The translations under genes and the position numbers were made by a program. Positions 19,008 to 29,712 of a stretch of DNA of 64,000 nucleotides are shown in pieces. The stretch covers positions 186,001 through 250,000 of the forward strand of contig JAUXVF010000022.1 of NCBI GenBank assembly GCA_030680355.1, written 5' to 3'. The stretch comes from Caulobacter sp. (GTDB lineage Bacteria > Pseudomonadota > Alphaproteobacteria > Caulobacterales > Caulobacteraceae). The notes below the pieces were generated by a model, which had not been told where the DNA came from, searched no databases, and saw only the letters and a list, made by a program, of their open reading frames with translations. The number at the start of each line of letters is the position of its first letter. Position 1 is the first letter of the stretch.

Positions 19008-20018
19008 CTACGTCGAGACTTGCGAGACGCCCATCCCCATCGGCACCATCCCCAGATCCTTGAGCAACAGACTGTCCTCGTCCTGCCCCGGCAACGGTGT
19101 GGTCAGCAGCTTGCCGCCGATGAAGATCGAGTTGGCGCCGGCGAGGAAACAGAGGGCCTGGGTTTCGCGGCTCATGTCGTCGCGGCCGGCCGACAGCCGG
19201 ACCATCGATTTGGGACAAACCAGCCGGGCGATGGCGACGGTGCGGACGAACTCGATCGGATCGATCTCGCCGTCCCGCTTGACCTGATCGCCCAGCGGTG
19301 TGCCGGCGATCGGCACCAGGGCGTTGACCGGCAGGCTGTCGGGGTGCGCCGGCAGGGTGGCCAGCTGATGCAGGAAACTGGCCCGGTCGGCGCGGCTCTC
19401 GCCCATGCCGACAATGCCGCCGCAACAGGTCGAGATGCCGGCGTCGCGAACGTGCTGCAGGGTGTCGAGCCGGTCGTCATAGGTGCGGGTGGTGACGACC
19501 TTGTCGTAATACTCCGGCGAGGTGTCGAGGTTGTGGTTGTAGTAGTCGAGCCCTGCGTCCTTCAGGGCCACGGCCTGCTCGGCCTTGAGCATGCCCAGGG
19601 TCACGCAGGTCTCCAGACCGAGCGCCTTCACCCCGGTGATCATCTCGGCCACGCGCGGCAGGTCGCGGTCCTTCAGGTCGCGCCAGGCCGCGCCCATGCA
19701 GAAGCGCTGGGCCCCGCCGTCCTGAGCCGCTTTTGCCGCGGTCAGCACCTCGTCCAGGCCCATCAGCTTTTCGGCCTTCAAGCCCGTCTTGAAGAAGGCC
19801 GACTGGCTGCAGTAGCCGCAGTTCTCGGCGCAGCCGCCGGTCTTGACCGACAGCAATTGCGACAGCTGCAGCTCGGTCGGATCAAACCATCGCCGGTGAA
19901 CGCTGGCGGCCTGGAACACCAGTTCGGTGAAAGGCAGATCGAACAGCGCCTCGATCTCCTCCCGCGTCCAGTCGTGGCGCGGCAGGGCGGGGTCGGTGAA
20001 ACGGACGGGCGCGTTCAT
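19008..20018 (-). CDS. bioB: Biotin synthase
   Basis: 336 residues. The radical-SAM cluster ligands are C63, C67 and C70 in [13 protein letters not shown]. The [2Fe-2S] site residues are in [16 protein letters not shown], and the conserved Arg in RLSAGRDDM. BioB inserts sulfur into dethiobiotin. The product ends with a divergent tail ([11 protein letters not shown]). It is monocistronic here and lies between ptsH and ahcY, which are otherwise often close in this operon type. It is divergent from ahcY, sharing the region with the palindrome at 20100-20117. Confidence 0.97.
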   Translation of the reverse strand: MNAPVRFTDPALPRHDWTREEIEALFDLPFTELVFQAASVHRRWFDPTELQLSQLLSVKTGGCAENCGYCSQSAFFKTGLKAEKLMGLDEVLTAAKAAQDGGAQRFCMGAAWRDLKDRDLPRVAEMITGVKALGLETCVTLGMLKAEQAVALKDAGLDYYNHNLDTSPEYYDKVVTTRTYDDRLDTLQHVRDAGISTCCGGIVGMGESRADRASFLHQLATLPAHPDSLPVNALVPIAGTPLGDQVKRDGEIDPIEFVRTVAIARLVCPKSMVRLSAGRDDMSRETQALCFLAGANSIFIGGKLLTTPLPGQDEDSLLLKDLGMVPMGMGVSQVST

Positions 20019-20099
20019 GGGGATCCTCTCCGGTCAGGCGATGGCTTTTTAGACAAACCGGCGCCGTCGCGCGACCCCCGAAGCCTCCGTCCCTTGGGA

Positions 20100-20117
20100 T
20101 ATAAGGATATCCTTATA
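20100..20117. promoter_or_regulatory. 18-bp perfect palindrome, candidate SAM/SAH-responsive operator
   Basis: TATAAGGATATCCTTATA is an exact dyad 65 bases before ahcY, AT-rich in a GC-rich context. Its position before adenosylhomocysteinase matches what is known for ArsR-family regulators of the SAM cycle (SahR/SamR) in Proteobacteria, which use short AT-rich palindromes at ahcY promoters. The regulator gene is not in the window. The site is also about 80 bases before bioB, so it could affect either gene. Confidence 0.65.
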
Positions 20118-20123
20118 CGAACC

Positions 20124-20152
20124 TTGCGGCGGGCCCCGGGGGCGGCTATACA
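20124..20152 (+). promoter_or_regulatory. Candidate ahcY promoter
   Basis: TTGCGGC (20124-20130) and GCTATACA (20145-20152) are 14 bases apart. They resemble the Caulobacter housekeeping consensus TTGACGS / GCTANAWC. Transcription would begin near 20160, giving a short leader with AGGAG at 20171-20175. The palindrome at 20100-20117 lies just upstream of the -35 element. Confidence 0.45.
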
Positions 20153-20181
20153 GCGGCCAACCGTAAGGACAGGAGTCCCGT

Positions 20182-21573
<1,392 letters not shown>

Positions 21574-21584
21574 GGACCGCCGAT

Positions 21585-21715
21585 CCTCCCCAACGACGGT
21601 TGGGGAGGGGGACCGCCGGGACGGCGGTGGAGGGGTATTGCAGCCCGCCGCCCGTCCACGCTCTTCCCCTCCACCACGCTCCGCGTGGTCCCCCTCCCCA
21701 GCAAGCTGGGGAGGA
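21585..21715. repeat. Intergenic inverted repeat (CTCCCCAACG / GCTGGGGAGG type)
   Basis: The left arm (21585-21655) holds CTCCCCAACGACGGTTGGGGAGG, then GGGACCGCCG and GGTGGAGGGG. The right arm (21660-21715) returns as CCCCTCCACCAC, GTGGTCCCCCTCCCC and a hairpin AGCAAGCT within CCTCCCCAGCAAGCTGGGGAGG. It would fold as nested hairpins directly after ahcY and may serve as its transcription end. This is a different sequence family from the repeat before bioB, although the architecture is alike. Confidence 0.75.
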
Positions 21716-21766
21716 ATGCCGTTGGAGGGCTACCCAACCTCGCCGGCCTCCGCTAATCCCCTCGCC

Positions 21767-22618
21767 ATGCCCATGGCCCTCATCATGTCTAGCCACGTCG
21801 CGGGGAGCCGGGTCGGCGGCTCGGCCCAGGCGTTAGCGCTGACCCAGTTCAAGATTGATCCGGTGGTCATCCCCACCGTGCTTTACGGCCGTCATCCCGG
21901 CTGGGGCGCCCCCGGCGGGGCCCAGGTGCCGATCGAGGCCTTCGAAGGCATGCTCGACGGCGTCGAGGCCAACGGCATGTTCGGCATGACCGATCTGGTC
22001 CTGACCGGCTATTTCGCCAGCGTCGAACAGGTGCGGGCCGCGGCCCGGGCCATCGACGCGGTCAAGGCCGCGCCGCGCGACGGCGCCTTCGCCCGCAAGC
22101 CGATGATCGTCGTCGACCCGGTGATGGGCGACGCCGGCAAGGGCCTGTTCGTTCCGGCTGAGGTGGCCCAGGCGGTGATCGATGATCTGCTGCCCCGCGC
22201 CGACCTGATCGCTCCCAACAGCTGGGAGCTTCAACGCATCTCCGGAACCGACGCCCGCAGCCCCGAAGCGGCGGTGCGCGCCGCCCGCCTGACCGGCAAG
22301 CCGGTGCTGGTCTCCTCCGTGGTTCGCGGCGGCGAGATCGGCGTGGTCTACGCCGACAAGCGCGAGGCCTGGCTGGCCGCTCACCAGAAGGCCACCGAGC
22401 CCACCCCCAGCGGCGCCGGCGATCTGCTGACCGCCCTGTTCGCCGCCGCCCTGCTCGAGGGCCAGACGCCGTCCTACGGCCTGGCCCGGGCCGTCGGCGG
22501 TCTGGCCGAAACCATCGCCGCGGCCGGTATCTGGGCCTCGGCCGAACTGCCGATCGTGGCCATGGGCGCGCGGGTCAAACAGGCCAGCCCCACCGTCCGT
22601 ATCGAGCGGCTGGCGTGA
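21767..22618 (+). CDS. pdxY: Pyridoxal kinase (PdxY/PdxK family)
   Basis: 283 residues; starts at 21767 or 21773 are both possible and neither has a clear ribosome-binding site. IMSSHVAGSRVGGSA is the PdxY/K substrate loop, VLYGRHPGWG the lid, DPVMGDAGKG the phosphate region, LIAPNSWELQ the conserved turn, and SGAGDLLTALF the anion-hole/catalytic GxGD. It phosphorylates pyridoxal to feed PLP. The downstream hydrolase begins with a GTG overlapping the stop (22615-22618). Confidence 0.92.
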   Translation: MPMALIMSSHVAGSRVGGSAQALALTQFKIDPVVIPTVLYGRHPGWGAPGGAQVPIEAFEGMLDGVEANGMFGMTDLVLTGYFASVEQVRAAARAIDAVKAAPRDGAFARKPMIVVDPVMGDAGKGLFVPAEVAQAVIDDLLPRADLIAPNSWELQRISGTDARSPEAAVRAARLTGKPVLVSSVVRGGEIGVVYADKREAWLAAHQKATEPTPSGAGDLLTALFAAALLEGQTPSYGLARAVGGLAETIAAAGIWASAELPIVAMGARVKQASPTVRIERLA

Positions 22619-23742
22619 GCGTCGAAATCCATGGCCGCTGCGACGCCGCCTTCGCCGGCGTGCGTCAGGCCTTCGAGGCCAATTTCGCCGAGGGCCTTGA
22701 GCTGGGCGCGCGGTTCTCGTTGTCGGTCGAGGGCGAGATGGTCGTCGACCTCTGGGCCGGCCACGCCGACCGCAAACTGACCCGCCCGTTCGACGCCCGC
22801 ACCCTGACGCCGGTCTATTCGACGACCAAGGCCGTGGCCGCGACCATGATCGCCCGGCTGGTTGAGCAGGGCGCCCTGGCCTGGACCCAGCCGGTCGCCG
22901 AGCTGTGGCCGGAGTTCGGGGTCAAGGGCAAGGCCGCGATCACCGTCGAACAGATGCTGTCGCACCAGGCCGGGCTGCCGGGCTTCCTCGAGCCGATCGA
23001 CCCGACCCTCTGGTACGATCCGCCGGTGATCGCCGCCATGCTGGCGGATCTGGCGCCCCTGTGGCCGCCGGGAACCGCCAGCGGCTATCACGCCCTCAGC
23101 GTCGGTTATCTGGTCGGCGAGCTTTACCGCCGCGTGGCCGGGCGCAGTCTCGGAACCGCCCTGCGCGAGGAGATCGCCGGTCCGGCCGGTCTCGACCTGT
23201 GGATCGGCCTGCCCGACAGCGAGCACGATCGCTGCGCCGAACTGAAGCCCCCCAGCCGGCTGCCGCAGTTCGGCGAGGCCACCGACCCCAAGCGCGCGGC
23301 CTTCCTGTCGACCTGGGCGGCGCCCAGCGGCCGCGGCTCTGCTGACTGGCGGCGCATCGAGATCCCGTCCGGCAACGGCCACGCCACGGCCGAGGCCCTG
23401 GCCCGGTTCATGGCCGCCCTGGCCGGCGACGGAACCGTCGGCGGCGTGCATCTGCTGTCCCCGGCCATGGCCGCCCAGGCCAGCGCCGAGCGCATCCGCG
23501 GCCAGGACCTGGTCCTGCCCTACGAGATCAGCTGGGGCGCGGGCTTCATGCGCAACGTTCCCGACCATTTCTTCGGTCCAGGCGAGGCGACCTTCGGCCA
23601 TTCCGGCTGGGGCGGCAGCTGCGCCTTCGCCGACCCTGAGCGGCGGCTGGCCGGCGCCTATGTCATGAACCGCCAGGACGCCTATCTGATCGGTGATCCC
23701 CGGTCCCGCCGCCTGGTCGACGCGGTCTACGCCGCCCTCTAG
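22615..23742 (+). CDS. Serine hydrolase, beta-lactamase/EstB-like
   Basis: 375 residues from a GTG overlapping the pyridoxal-kinase stop by 4 bases. The class C-type active site is STTK (Ser69, Lys72) with a Tyr at 158 in GYHALSVGY and FGHSGWGG in place of the KTG triad. This set is typical of EstB-type esterases and other beta-lactamase-fold hydrolases that usually act on esters, not beta-lactams. There is no signal peptide, so it is probably cytoplasmic. Coupling to pdxY is by position only. Its stop shares CTAG (23739-23742) with rarD. Confidence 0.9.
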   Translation: MSVEIHGRCDAAFAGVRQAFEANFAEGLELGARFSLSVEGEMVVDLWAGHADRKLTRPFDARTLTPVYSTTKAVAATMIARLVEQGALAWTQPVAELWPEFGVKGKAAITVEQMLSHQAGLPGFLEPIDPTLWYDPPVIAAMLADLAPLWPPGTASGYHALSVGYLVGELYRRVAGRSLGTALREEIAGPAGLDLWIGLPDSEHDRCAELKPPSRLPQFGEATDPKRAAFLSTWAAPSGRGSADWRRIEIPSGNGHATAEALARFMAALAGDGTVGGVHLLSPAMAAQASAERIRGQDLVLPYEISWGAGFMRNVPDHFFGPGEATFGHSGWGGSCAFADPERRLAGAYVMNRQDAYLIGDPRSRRLVDAVYAAL

Positions 23743-24644
23743 GCGATAGCCGCCGGGAGCCGCCGCGTCCGCCGCCAGGCGCCATAGGCGAAGATCGCCA
23801 CCCCGACCCAGATGAAGGCGAAGGCCAGGCCGCGCAGGGGCGTAAAGGCCTCGCCGGCCGCCACCCCGACGATGAACTGCAGGGTCGGGGCGATGAACTG
23901 GATGAAGCCCAGCCAGACCAGCGGCATCCGTCGGGCCGCCCAGGCGAACAGAGCCAGGGGCGCGACGGTCAGGGGGCCGGAACAGAGGATCAGCAGAGTC
24001 GTGGCCGGATCGATCCGCAGATGGCCCATGCCCCGCGTCTCCAGCCAGACCACGAAGGCCAGGCCCGGCAGGGTCAGGATCGCCGTCTCGACGAACAGGC
24101 CCGTCTGGGCGTCGGCCGCCACCTGTTTGCGGATCAGGCCGTAGGCGCAGAAGGTCAACGCCAGGGCCAGGGAGGCGAACGGCGGGTGGCCGACGACGGC
24201 GGTCTGGATGATCACCCCGACGGCGGCCATGGCGATGGCCGCAAAGCCGAACCGGTCGATCCGCTCGCGGAAGAAGATCGCCCCGGCGGCCATGTTCATC
24301 AGCGGGTTGATGTAATAGCCGAGGCTGGCGTCGAGGGTCCGGCCGCTGTTCACGGCCAGGACGTAGACCAGCCAGTTGGCCCCAATCAGCAGGGCCGAGA
24401 GCAGCAGTAGCGCCAGGGTCTTCGGCTGCCGCAGGACCGCCGCCAGCTCCTGGCGCTTGCCGGCGACCAGCACCAGCCCGCCCGCCCACAAGACGGCCCA
24501 GACCGCCCGTTCGGCGGTGATCTCCATCGGCCCCACGCCATGGGCCTTCAGCGCGTACATCCACAGGGGCAACAGGCCCCAGAGGCTGTAGCAGCCGACG
24601 CTCGCGATCAGGGCGGCGCGACCTTCATCCTTCACCGGCGGCAC
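23739..24644 (-). CDS. rarD: RarD-type EamA family permease
   Basis: 301 residues with ten predicted transmembrane helices in two EamA repeats. The opening YSLWGLLPLWMYALK, ITAERAVWAVLW, LIGANWLVYVLAVNSG, SLGYYINPLMNM and FIQFIAPTLQFIVGV are characteristic of RarD. The family is linked to chloramphenicol sensitivity in Escherichia coli and Pseudomonas; the native substrate is unsettled. It is monocistronic and convergent with the EstB-like gene. Confidence 0.92.
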   Translation of the reverse strand: MPPVKDEGRAALIASVGCYSLWGLLPLWMYALKAHGVGPMEITAERAVWAVLWAGGLVLVAGKRQELAAVLRQPKTLALLLLSALLIGANWLVYVLAVNSGRTLDASLGYYINPLMNMAAGAIFFRERIDRFGFAAIAMAAVGVIIQTAVVGHPPFASLALALTFCAYGLIRKQVAADAQTGLFVETAILTLPGLAFVVWLETRGMGHLRIDPATTLLILCSGPLTVAPLALFAWAARRMPLVWLGFIQFIAPTLQFIVGVAAGEAFTPLRGLAFAFIWVGVAIFAYGAWRRTRRLPAAIA

Positions 24645-24664
24645 GCAGGAGTCTCCACGAATAA

Positions 24665-24691
24665 GGGGCCCGGAAACTGGTCCCGGGCCCC
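24665..24691 (-). terminator. Intrinsic terminator after asd
   Basis: GGGGCCCGG (24665-24673) pairs with CCGGGCCCC (24683-24691) around a 9-base loop. On the minus strand the stem is followed by TTATT, and it lies 35 bases past the asd stop. Confidence 0.75.
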
Positions 24692-24725
24692 TGATCTATC
24701 CACCCGCTTCTTGCGGGATTGGCGG

Positions 24726-25763
24726 TCAGGCCGGAAGGCGCTGCTTGATCAGGCCGCGCTCATGCAGCAGTTCGGCGATCTGCACCGCATTGAGGGCCGC
24801 GCCCTTGCGCAGGTTGTCGGAGACCACCCACAGCGACAGGCCGTGTTTGAGGGTCGGGTCGTTGCGGATGCGGCTGACATGGACCGGGAATTCACCCTGG
24901 ATATCCTTGGCCGTGGCGTATCCGCCGTCCTCGCGTTTGTCGATGACGACCACGCCGGGCGCGTCGCGCAGGGCCTCGCGGGCCTCTTCGTCGCTGATGG
25001 CGTTCTCGAATTCGACATTGACCGACAGACTGTGGCCGACAAACACCGGCACCCGCACGCAGGTCACGCTGACCAGGATGGCCGGGTCGAGAATCTTGTG
25101 GGTCTCGTCGGGCATCTTGCGCTCTTCCTTGGTCTCGCCGCTGTCGTCGTCGAGGAAGTCGTCGCACTGCGGAATGACATTGAAGGCGATCTGTTTGGGG
25201 TATTTCTTCGGCTCGGGCGCGCCGAGCACGAAGACGCCCTTGGTCTGGTCCCACAGCTCGTCCATGCCCGCCTTGCCGCTGCCCGACACCGACTGGTAGG
25301 TCGAGACGACGACGCGCTTGATCTTGGCCAGGTCATGCAGCGGCTTGAGCGCCACCAGCAAGCCCATGGTCGTGCAGTTGGGGTTGGCGATGATGTTCTT
25401 CTTGGTGAAGCCGACGACCGCGTCGGGATTCACTTCGGGAATGATCAACGGCACGTCCGGATCCATGCGCCAGGCCGAGCTGTTGTCGATGACCACGGGG
25501 CCGGCCTTGCCGATCTTCGGCGACCATTCCTTGGAAACCTCGCCGCCGGCGCTCATCAGCACGATGTCGACGGTCGAGAAGTCGAACTGAGCCAGATCCT
25601 CGCACTTGAGAATCTTCTCGCCGAAGGACACTTCGACACCGATGGATTTGCGGCTGGCGATCGCGTGAATTTTGTCCACGGGGAAGTTCACTTCCTCGAG
25701 GATGTTGAACATTTCACGGCCCACATTGCCCGTGGCGCCAACAACGGCGACCCGGTAACCCAT
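24726..25763 (-). CDS. asd: Aspartate-semialdehyde dehydrogenase
   Basis: 345 residues. NADP loop VGATGNVGREM at the N terminus; the catalytic Cys lies in NPNCTTMG around residue 132; STYQSVSGSGKAGMDEL, QCDDF and RVPVFVGHSLSVNVEF complete the family signature. It reduces aspartyl-4-phosphate, the branch to lysine/diaminopimelate, threonine and methionine. A serine/aspartate-rich insertion (DDDSGETKEERKMPDET) is normal for this group. The gene is transcribed alone and ends at a strong hairpin. Confidence 0.97.
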   Translation of the reverse strand: MGYRVAVVGATGNVGREMFNILEEVNFPVDKIHAIASRKSIGVEVSFGEKILKCEDLAQFDFSTVDIVLMSAGGEVSKEWSPKIGKAGPVVIDNSSAWRMDPDVPLIIPEVNPDAVVGFTKKNIIANPNCTTMGLLVALKPLHDLAKIKRVVVSTYQSVSGSGKAGMDELWDQTKGVFVLGAPEPKKYPKQIAFNVIPQCDDFLDDDSGETKEERKMPDETHKILDPAILVSVTCVRVPVFVGHSLSVNVEFENAISDEEAREALRDAPGVVVIDKREDGGYATAKDIQGEFPVHVSRIRNDPTLKHGLSLWVVSDNLRKGAALNAVQIAELLHERGLIKQRLPA

Positions 25764-25895
25764 CGACGTCTCTCCTGCATCTAAATGAAAGTCGCGGACG
25801 GTTACGCCTGTCGAACCGGCGTGGCAAGGCGAGGAAAGCTCATGCGGTGTTCAGGGTCGCTTCTCAGCGCCCGCGCAGGGTCAGGGATCGCCGCA

Positions 25896-26096
25896 TCAGC
25901 GCCCCTTCTGACTCAGGACGAAGAACACGACGCCGACGGCCATCAGGGCGAATCCGGCGGAGGCGATCAACGGGCTTTGCAGGATGATCATGCCGACCGC
26001 GACCAGGGTCGTTCCCGATCCGATGAAGATCAGCCCGGCCGCGAGCCGGTTTCGGCGTTTGGACGGGGAAAGGGAATCGGGGGGCGTGTCGGCCAT
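25896..26096 (-). CDS. Small two-helix membrane protein, 66 aa
   Basis: The first 17 residues are polar and basic (SPSKRRNR); two transmembrane helices then follow (about 18-40 and 43-62), ending SQKGR. A strong GGAGGT lies 5 bases before the ATG, which supports a real gene. The family is not recognised. It lies 75 bases downstream of the EcsC-family gene on the same strand and might be the last gene of the leu operon, but this is uncertain. Confidence 0.75.
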   Translation of the reverse strand: MADTPPDSLSPSKRRNRLAAGLIFIGSGTTLVAVGMIILQSPLIASAGFALMAVGVVFFVLSQKGR

Positions 26097-26171
26097 GATG
26101 GACCTCCGGTGGGGGACCGGGAGTAACGCGTCCCCGGGGTCCGGGCAGGTTAGCGCCCCTTCAGGCGCGGG

Positions 26172-26900
26172 TCACCCGGCCGGCGGCTCTTCAAACCAGC
26201 GCAGACGATAGGCGTTCATCGCGGTCTCGCCCAGCTGTTCGAGCAGCCGGAAGTTGACGAACGCCCCGACCGGCGCGCCGACGATGGGCAGCATCTGGGC
26301 CAGTTTCGCCAGGTCGATATAGTCGCGATACTCCTGCTGGAACCGCCGCCAGTCGAAGTCTTCCGGTCGCTCTGGCTGGCCGCCTCCGGTCATCGCCAGA
26401 AACACCGCCTTGCGATGGTCGGCGCTGGAGAAGGCCAGCTGGAAGATCGACAGGATGTAGAGCCGCTCGCGCCAGTCGGCGGCGTTGTGGCCGTAGAGGG
26501 CGGAGATCTCGAACAGCAGCTTGATCTTGATCGCCACCAGGGCCGGAAAATCGGCCGCCGCCATCAGGAAGCCGCCGGCGCCGGTGACCCCGCCCTCGGC
26601 GGTGGCGACATTGCGATAGCTTTTGATGGCCTTGCGCACCTGGGCCTCTCGGTCGCGCAGGGATCCTGTCGGCAGAGGGCCGTCGGTGACGAATTTCGAG
26701 CCGGCCAGAATGCCGCGCGTCATCTGTTCGATGGCGACGGTGACGGCGGCGTGAATCTTCTCCGGGATCAGGGCGTTGATGCGCAGCTGCAGCACCCGCG
26801 CCGCCGCCGCCAGCACCGTCGGCTCACGGACGATCTTCTCGCGCCAGGCGGCCAGTTCGGCTCGCGCCAGGGTCTCGTGATCGCGGTCGGCGGGGGACAC
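26172..26900 (-). CDS. EcsC family protein
   Basis: 242 residues from a GTG. The block GGVTGAGGFLMAAADFPALVAIKIKL followed by LFEISALYG is the EcsC-family core, with LPIVGAPVGAFVNFRLLEQLG near the C terminus. EcsC was named from the Bacillus Ecs transporter locus, but stand-alone members in Proteobacteria have no fixed role. The start lies only five bases after the leuB stop, so it is probably read through from the leu operon. Confidence 0.85.
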   Translation of the reverse strand: MSPADRDHETLARAELAAWREKIVREPTVLAAAARVLQLRINALIPEKIHAAVTVAIEQMTRGILAGSKFVTDGPLPTGSLRDREAQVRKAIKSYRNVATAEGGVTGAGGFLMAAADFPALVAIKIKLLFEISALYGHNAADWRERLYILSIFQLAFSSADHRKAVFLAMTGGGQPERPEDFDWRRFQQEYRDYIDLAKLAQMLPIVGAPVGAFVNFRLLEQLGETAMNAYRLRWFEEPPAG

Positions 26901-26905
26901 GCGGT

Positions 26906-27964
26906 CTAGCCCAGCGCGCTCAGCACCGCGTCGCCCATCTCCACGGTCGACAGCGTCCCGCCGATGTCCCGCGTCCGCGCCCCGACGGCCAGGGCGGCCT
27001 CGACGGCGGCGAACAGCCGGTCGGCCTCGGCCGGGCGGTCCAGCGACCAGCGCAGGGCCATCTCGAACGACAGGATGGCGGCCAGCGGATTGGCCACGCC
27101 CTGGCCGGCGATGTCCGGGGCCGAGCCGTGGATGGGTTCATACAGGCCGGGCCGGCCGGCCTCGCCCAGCGCCGCCGACGGCAGCATGCCCAGCGAGCCG
27201 GTCAGCTGCGCGGCGGCGTCCGACAGCACGTCGCCGAACAGGTTGTCGGTCAGCAGCACGTCGAACTGGGTCGGCTGGCGGACCAGCTGCATGGCGGCGT
27301 TGTCGGCCAGCATGTGTTCAAGCTGGACGTCGGCGTACTCGCGCCTGTGCAGGTCGGTGACCACCTCGCGCCAGAGCAGGCCGCTTTCCATCACGTTCGA
27401 CTTCTCGAGGGAGTGAACCTTGTTGCGTCGGCCGCGGGCCAGTTCGAAGGCCACACGGCTGACCCGCTCGATCTCGCTGGTGGTGTAGACCTGGGTGTCG
27501 AAACCGCGCCGCTGGCCATCCGGCAGCGTCTCGATGCCGCGTGGCTGGCCGAAATAGACGCCGCCCGTCAGTTCACGGACAAACATGATGTCGAGACCGG
27601 CGACCAGCTCCCGCTTGAGGCTGGAGGCGTCGGCCAGGGCGTCGAAACAGAGGGCCGGGCGCAGGTTGGCGTAGACGTCCATGGCCTTGCGCAGGCCCAG
27701 CAGGCCCATCTCCGGCCGTTTGCCGCGCTCGACGCCGGCCCATTTGGGACCGCCGACCGCGCCCATCAGCACCGCGTCGCTGGCCAGGGCGGTGGTGACG
27801 GCCTCGTCGGTGATCGGAACGCCGTGACGGTCATAGGAGACGCCGCCGAAGTCGCGCTCGTCGAGCGTCAGGTCGGGGGTCAGGGCGGCCGCCACGCGGC
27901 GCACCTGCGCGGTCACTTCGGGGCCGATGCCGTCGCCGGGGAGAAGAAGCAGGGTCTGGGTCAT
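26906..27964 (-). CDS. leuB: 3-isopropylmalate dehydrogenase
   Basis: 352 residues. [71 protein letters not shown] and [19 protein letters not shown] are textbook LeuB segments; substrate Arg and metal Asp residues are all in place. It oxidises and decarboxylates 3-isopropylmalate in leucine synthesis. It begins one base after the stop of the small monooxygenase-fold gene, closing the leuC-VOC-leuD-ABM-leuB run. Confidence 0.97.
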   Translation of the reverse strand: MTQTLLLLPGDGIGPEVTAQVRRVAAALTPDLTLDERDFGGVSYDRHGVPITDEAVTTALASDAVLMGAVGGPKWAGVERGKRPEMGLLGLRKAMDVYANLRPALCFDALADASSLKRELVAGLDIMFVRELTGGVYFGQPRGIETLPDGQRRGFDTQVYTTSEIERVSRVAFELARGRRNKVHSLEKSNVMESGLLWREVVTDLHRREYADVQLEHMLADNAAMQLVRQPTQFDVLLTDNLFGDVLSDAAAQLTGSLGMLPSAALGEAGRPGLYEPIHGSAPDIAGQGVANPLAAILSFEMALRWSLDRPAEADRLFAAVEAALAVGARTRDIGGTLSTVEMGDAVLSALG

Positions 27965-27965
27965 G

Positions 27966-28265
27966 TCAGATCGGTTCGGGTTCGCCGGCCTCGTAGGGGG
28001 AGAGGTTGCGGTCGGTGATGGAGAGATCGGGGAAGACGGCGCGCCAGGCGGCCATGTGGGGGGTCTTGAAATGGGCGGCCAGGGCCTCGCGGTCGCGCCA
28101 GGCCTCGCTGACCCGGATCAGGCCGGGAACCAGAAGGTCCTCGGCGTAGGCGTAGTCATGACAGCCGTCCTCGGCCCGGCTCGCGGCGACCATGGCGGCC
28201 ATGGCCGGCCGGGCTTTGGCGATGTTCTCGGGCGGCAGACGCACCGTGCCGATGACCAGGATCAT
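27966..28265 (-). CDS. Antibiotic biosynthesis monooxygenase (ABM) domain protein
   Basis: 99 residues of the dimeric alpha+beta barrel type: [56 protein letters not shown] and a Pro-rich tail. ABM/YgiN proteins include quinol monooxygenases and heme-degrading enzymes, but many are uncharacterised. Its ATG overlaps the leuD stop (ATGA, 28265-28262) and its stop is one base from leuB, so it is made together with leucine enzymes. A direct part in leucine synthesis is not known. Confidence 0.88.
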   Translation of the reverse strand: MILVIGTVRLPPENIAKARPAMAAMVAASRAEDGCHDYAYAEDLLVPGLIRVSEAWRDREALAAHFKTPHMAAWRAVFPDLSITDRNLSPYEAGEPEPI

Positions 28266-28870
28266 GCGTCCATCCAGGGCTGGCCGAGCGCCTGCTTCAT
28301 CTCGAAGACGTCGATGGCCGGCGCATGGGCCAGGGTCTCGCCGATGGCGTCCAGGCCCTGGAGCAGCTTGGTCTTGCGATCGGGATCGATGTCGAAGCTG
28401 AACCTGGCGCCGGACGGGGCGGTGACGGTCTGGGTCTCCAGATCGACGCTGAACAGGTGATTGCCGCCAAGCGCCTCGGCCATCAGGGCCTGAACCTCCT
28501 GCGGCTTCAGCTCGATGGTCAGCAGGCCGTTGTTGAGGCAGTTGCCGCGGAAGATGTCGGCGAAGGAGGTCGAGATCACGCACTGGATGCCGAAATCCTG
28601 CAACGCCCAGGGGGCGTGCTCGCGCGAGCTGCCGCAGCCGAAATTATCCCCGGTGATCAGGATCTGGGCGTTCTTGTAGGCCGGGTCATTGAGCACGAAG
28701 CCGCTCTTTTCCCGGCCCTGCTCGTCGAACCGGAAGTCATAGAACAGGCCGGCGGCCAGACCCTCGCGATCAACCCGCTTGAGGAATTGTTTGGGGATGA
28801 TCTGGTCGGTGTCGATATTGGCCAGGGTCAGCGGCGCGGCGCGGCCGTCGAGGCGGGTGAAGGCTTTCAT
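28262..28870 (-). CDS. leuD: 3-isopropylmalate dehydratase small subunit
   Basis: 202 residues. The aconitase-swivel domain is clear: [12 protein letters not shown] near residue 22, [17 protein letters not shown] around 75, and [16 protein letters not shown] around 105. With LeuC it isomerises 2- to 3-isopropylmalate. The ATG overlaps the VOC gene stop by four bases. Confidence 0.97.
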   Translation of the reverse strand: MKAFTRLDGRAAPLTLANIDTDQIIPKQFLKRVDREGLAAGLFYDFRFDEQGREKSGFVLNDPAYKNAQILITGDNFGCGSSREHAPWALQDFGIQCVISTSFADIFRGNCLNNGLLTIELKPQEVQALMAEALGGNHLFSVDLETQTVTAPSGARFSFDIDPDRKTKLLQGLDAIGETLAHAPAIDVFEMKQALGQPWMDA

Positions 28871-29712
28871 GCTTGCGGTCCGATGACGAGGGTCGGCACG
28901 CCGCCGGGGGCGTCCTTGACGGTGAAGACGGCGGTGCCGGGCTTGCGGCCGGTGCGGATGTCCGAGACCTGGACGCCGGCCGCAGACATGCGCGCGTGGG
29001 CGGCGGGGATGTCGGCGACACGCCAGGACAGGCCCCAGATCGCGTCCGGGCCGTCGGAGACCCCGGCCTTGAGGTCATGGGCGATCTCGACCACCAGGTC
29101 GCCGACCCGGAAGAACATCAGGCGCGTCCCCCAGTCGGGGTTGGAGCGGTCGAGCTTCATGTCGAGGTTCAGCCGCGCGCCATAGAGGGCGGCGGCGCGT
29201 TCGGGGTCGGGGGTGTTGATCACGACATGGTCGAGGCCGGTGACCGGGGCCTCTCCGGCCTCGGCCTGCGGCCAGGGTGCGGCGTCAGGCCTGTTCTCGA
29301 CCAGGATCAGGTTGGCGCCATGGGTCGACCTGGTGCGCAGGGCGGCCGTGACCCATTCCCGGGTCGCGCCGGTGTCGGGGTTGGTCGAGACCTCGGCCCG
29401 CTCATAGGTGGGAACCGCCAGCCGCTCGAGCCGCTTGCGTTCGGCGGCCAGGTCGGGCGTGCTGAAGGACAGGGCCCACAGGCCCTCGCCATGGCTGGCG
29501 ATGCGGGCGCGGATGCCGTCGCCGACCGCGCCCTCGCCGGTCGGGGCGATGACGTCGAGGGCGGTGTTGCCCAGCTGGAACCAGGCATGGCTGGCGCCGT
29601 GCATCGTCCCGCGCCAGTTCGGCGTGCGCCCCAGCAGCCGGCTGTAGCCGGCCTCGGCGGCGTCCAGGTCGCTCACCACCATGGCGATATGGTCGAGGGC
29701 GTTGATGGTCAC
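28867..29712 (-). CDS. VOC family protein with two tandem glyoxalase-fold domains
   Basis: 281 residues from a GTG overlapping the leuC stop (GTGA). The first vicinal-oxygen-chelate module starts [23 protein letters not shown], with HAWFQLGN. The second starts [23 protein letters not shown], with [16 protein letters not shown] and GLSWRVADI. His and Glu residues at the usual metal positions (LDH, EIAH) are present, so metal binding is plausible. Family members are glyoxalases, dioxygenases or epimerases; the substrate is unknown. Its placement between leuC and leuD, with overlaps on both sides, is the notable point. Confidence 0.88.
   Translation of the reverse strand: MTINALDHIAMVVSDLDAAEAGYSRLLGRTPNWRGTMHGASHAWFQLGNTALDVIAPTGEGAVGDGIRARIASHGEGLWALSFSTPDLAAERKRLERLAVPTYERAEVSTNPDTGATREWVTAALRTRSTHGANLILVENRPDAAPWPQAEAGEAPVTGLDHVVINTPDPERAAALYGARLNLDMKLDRSNPDWGTRLMFFRVGDLVVEIAHDLKAGVSDGPDAIWGLSWRVADIPAAHARMSAAGVQVSDIRTGRKPGTAVFTVKDAPGGVPTLVIGPQA

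Noticed and set aside
20019..20181. SAM or SAH riboswitch before ahcY
   Set aside because: The gap is short and dominated by the 18-bp palindrome; no riboswitch consensus core was recognised, so a protein operator is the simpler reading.
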